Under the pieces are notes generated by a model. The model was not told where the DNA came from, did no database searches, and worked only from the letters and a program-made list of their open reading frames with translations. Below, in pieces: positions 41,652 through 41,666 of a stretch of 41,666 bases of DNA. The stretch comes from Chlorokybus atmophyticus (lineage: Eukaryota > Streptophyta > Chlorokybophyceae > Chlorokybales > Chlorokybaceae). The translations under genes and the position numbers were made by a program. The stretch spans positions 664,524 to 706,189 of the forward strand of contig RHPI01000560.1 in NCBI GenBank assembly GCA_009103225.1, written 5' to 3'. Positions within the stretch are counted from its first letter, which is position 1. Each line of letters opens with the position of its first letter.

Positions 41652-41666
41652 TGCAATGCTACCCCC
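41652..41666 (-). CDS. partial exon 1 of a probable second ZIP transporter (edge fragment)
   Basis: Reading the minus strand inward from the edge gives the codons for GGSIA followed by a GTAAGT donor at 41651. In the complete ZIP gene the same position reads GGIIA followed by GTCAGT. The adjoining intron sequence (CACTCAG..., CATAGTTCATC) is also similar between 41579-41651 and 39525-39577. This suggests a tandem duplicate in the same orientation. Most of the exon lies beyond the window. Confidence 0.45.

Overview
This is nuclear DNA from a eukaryote. Coding regions are cut into many short exons, and exon phases join only when GT-AG (rarely GC-AG) introns are removed. The best guess is a flagellated green alga (chlorophyte or prasinophyte grade). 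The window holds both a motile-cilium gene (DNAAF11/LRRC6) and a full-length MRP-type transporter that most resembles land-plant ABCC1/ABCC2, including its long C-terminal tail. This placement is inference; no species can be named from the sequence alone.

Layout: 1-174 is the 3' end of an unknown + strand gene. 582-3736 (-) is DNAAF11 in 13 exons (467 aa), a cytoplasmic assembly factor for ciliary dynein. 3737-6072 is gene-poor, with a coiled-coil remnant and a tandem hairpin repeat. 6078-13276 (-) is a complete but dead LTR retrotransposon of the chromovirus (Ty3/gypsy) type, with a 5-bp target duplication, two LTRs, gag, protease, RT/RNase H, integrase and a chromodomain, all broken. 13282-15789 is repetitive spacer. 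About 15810-18175 (+) is a decayed pogo/Tigger-like DDE transposon. 18760-19985 (-) holds a spliced gene I do not recognise. 20060-20515 is an inverted-repeat structure whose centre is poly-C plus a 340-base assembly gap. 21416-22300 has unresolved coding signal. 22311-26175 is accessory DNA with a 785-bp foldback element that has about 85-bp arms.

The right third is an ordinary, dense gene cluster. A TPR co-chaperone-like gene (26176-28079, -, 9 exons, 261 aa) lies head-to-head with the ABCC transporter (28785-37120, +, 37 exons, 1627 aa). The transporter is convergent with a ZIP-family metal transporter (37792-39658, -, 5 exons, 276 aa). The last 15 bases of the window, together with similar flanking DNA, look like exon 1 of a second, tandem ZIP copy in the same orientation.

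Functionally, ABCC (vacuolar export of glutathione or phytochelatin-type conjugates in plants) and ZIP (zinc or other divalent metal transport) could both serve metal handling. Their adjacency is suggestive only. All four main gene models were built by hand from splice sites, have consistent phases throughout, and give lengths close to those of their families. The most notable non-genic observations are the 233-base G/C homopolymer exactly at the retroelement polypurine-tract position, a 36-bp perfect palindrome inserted in its RT, an internal scaffold join at base 10325, the long-TIR foldback element, and three GC-AG introns.
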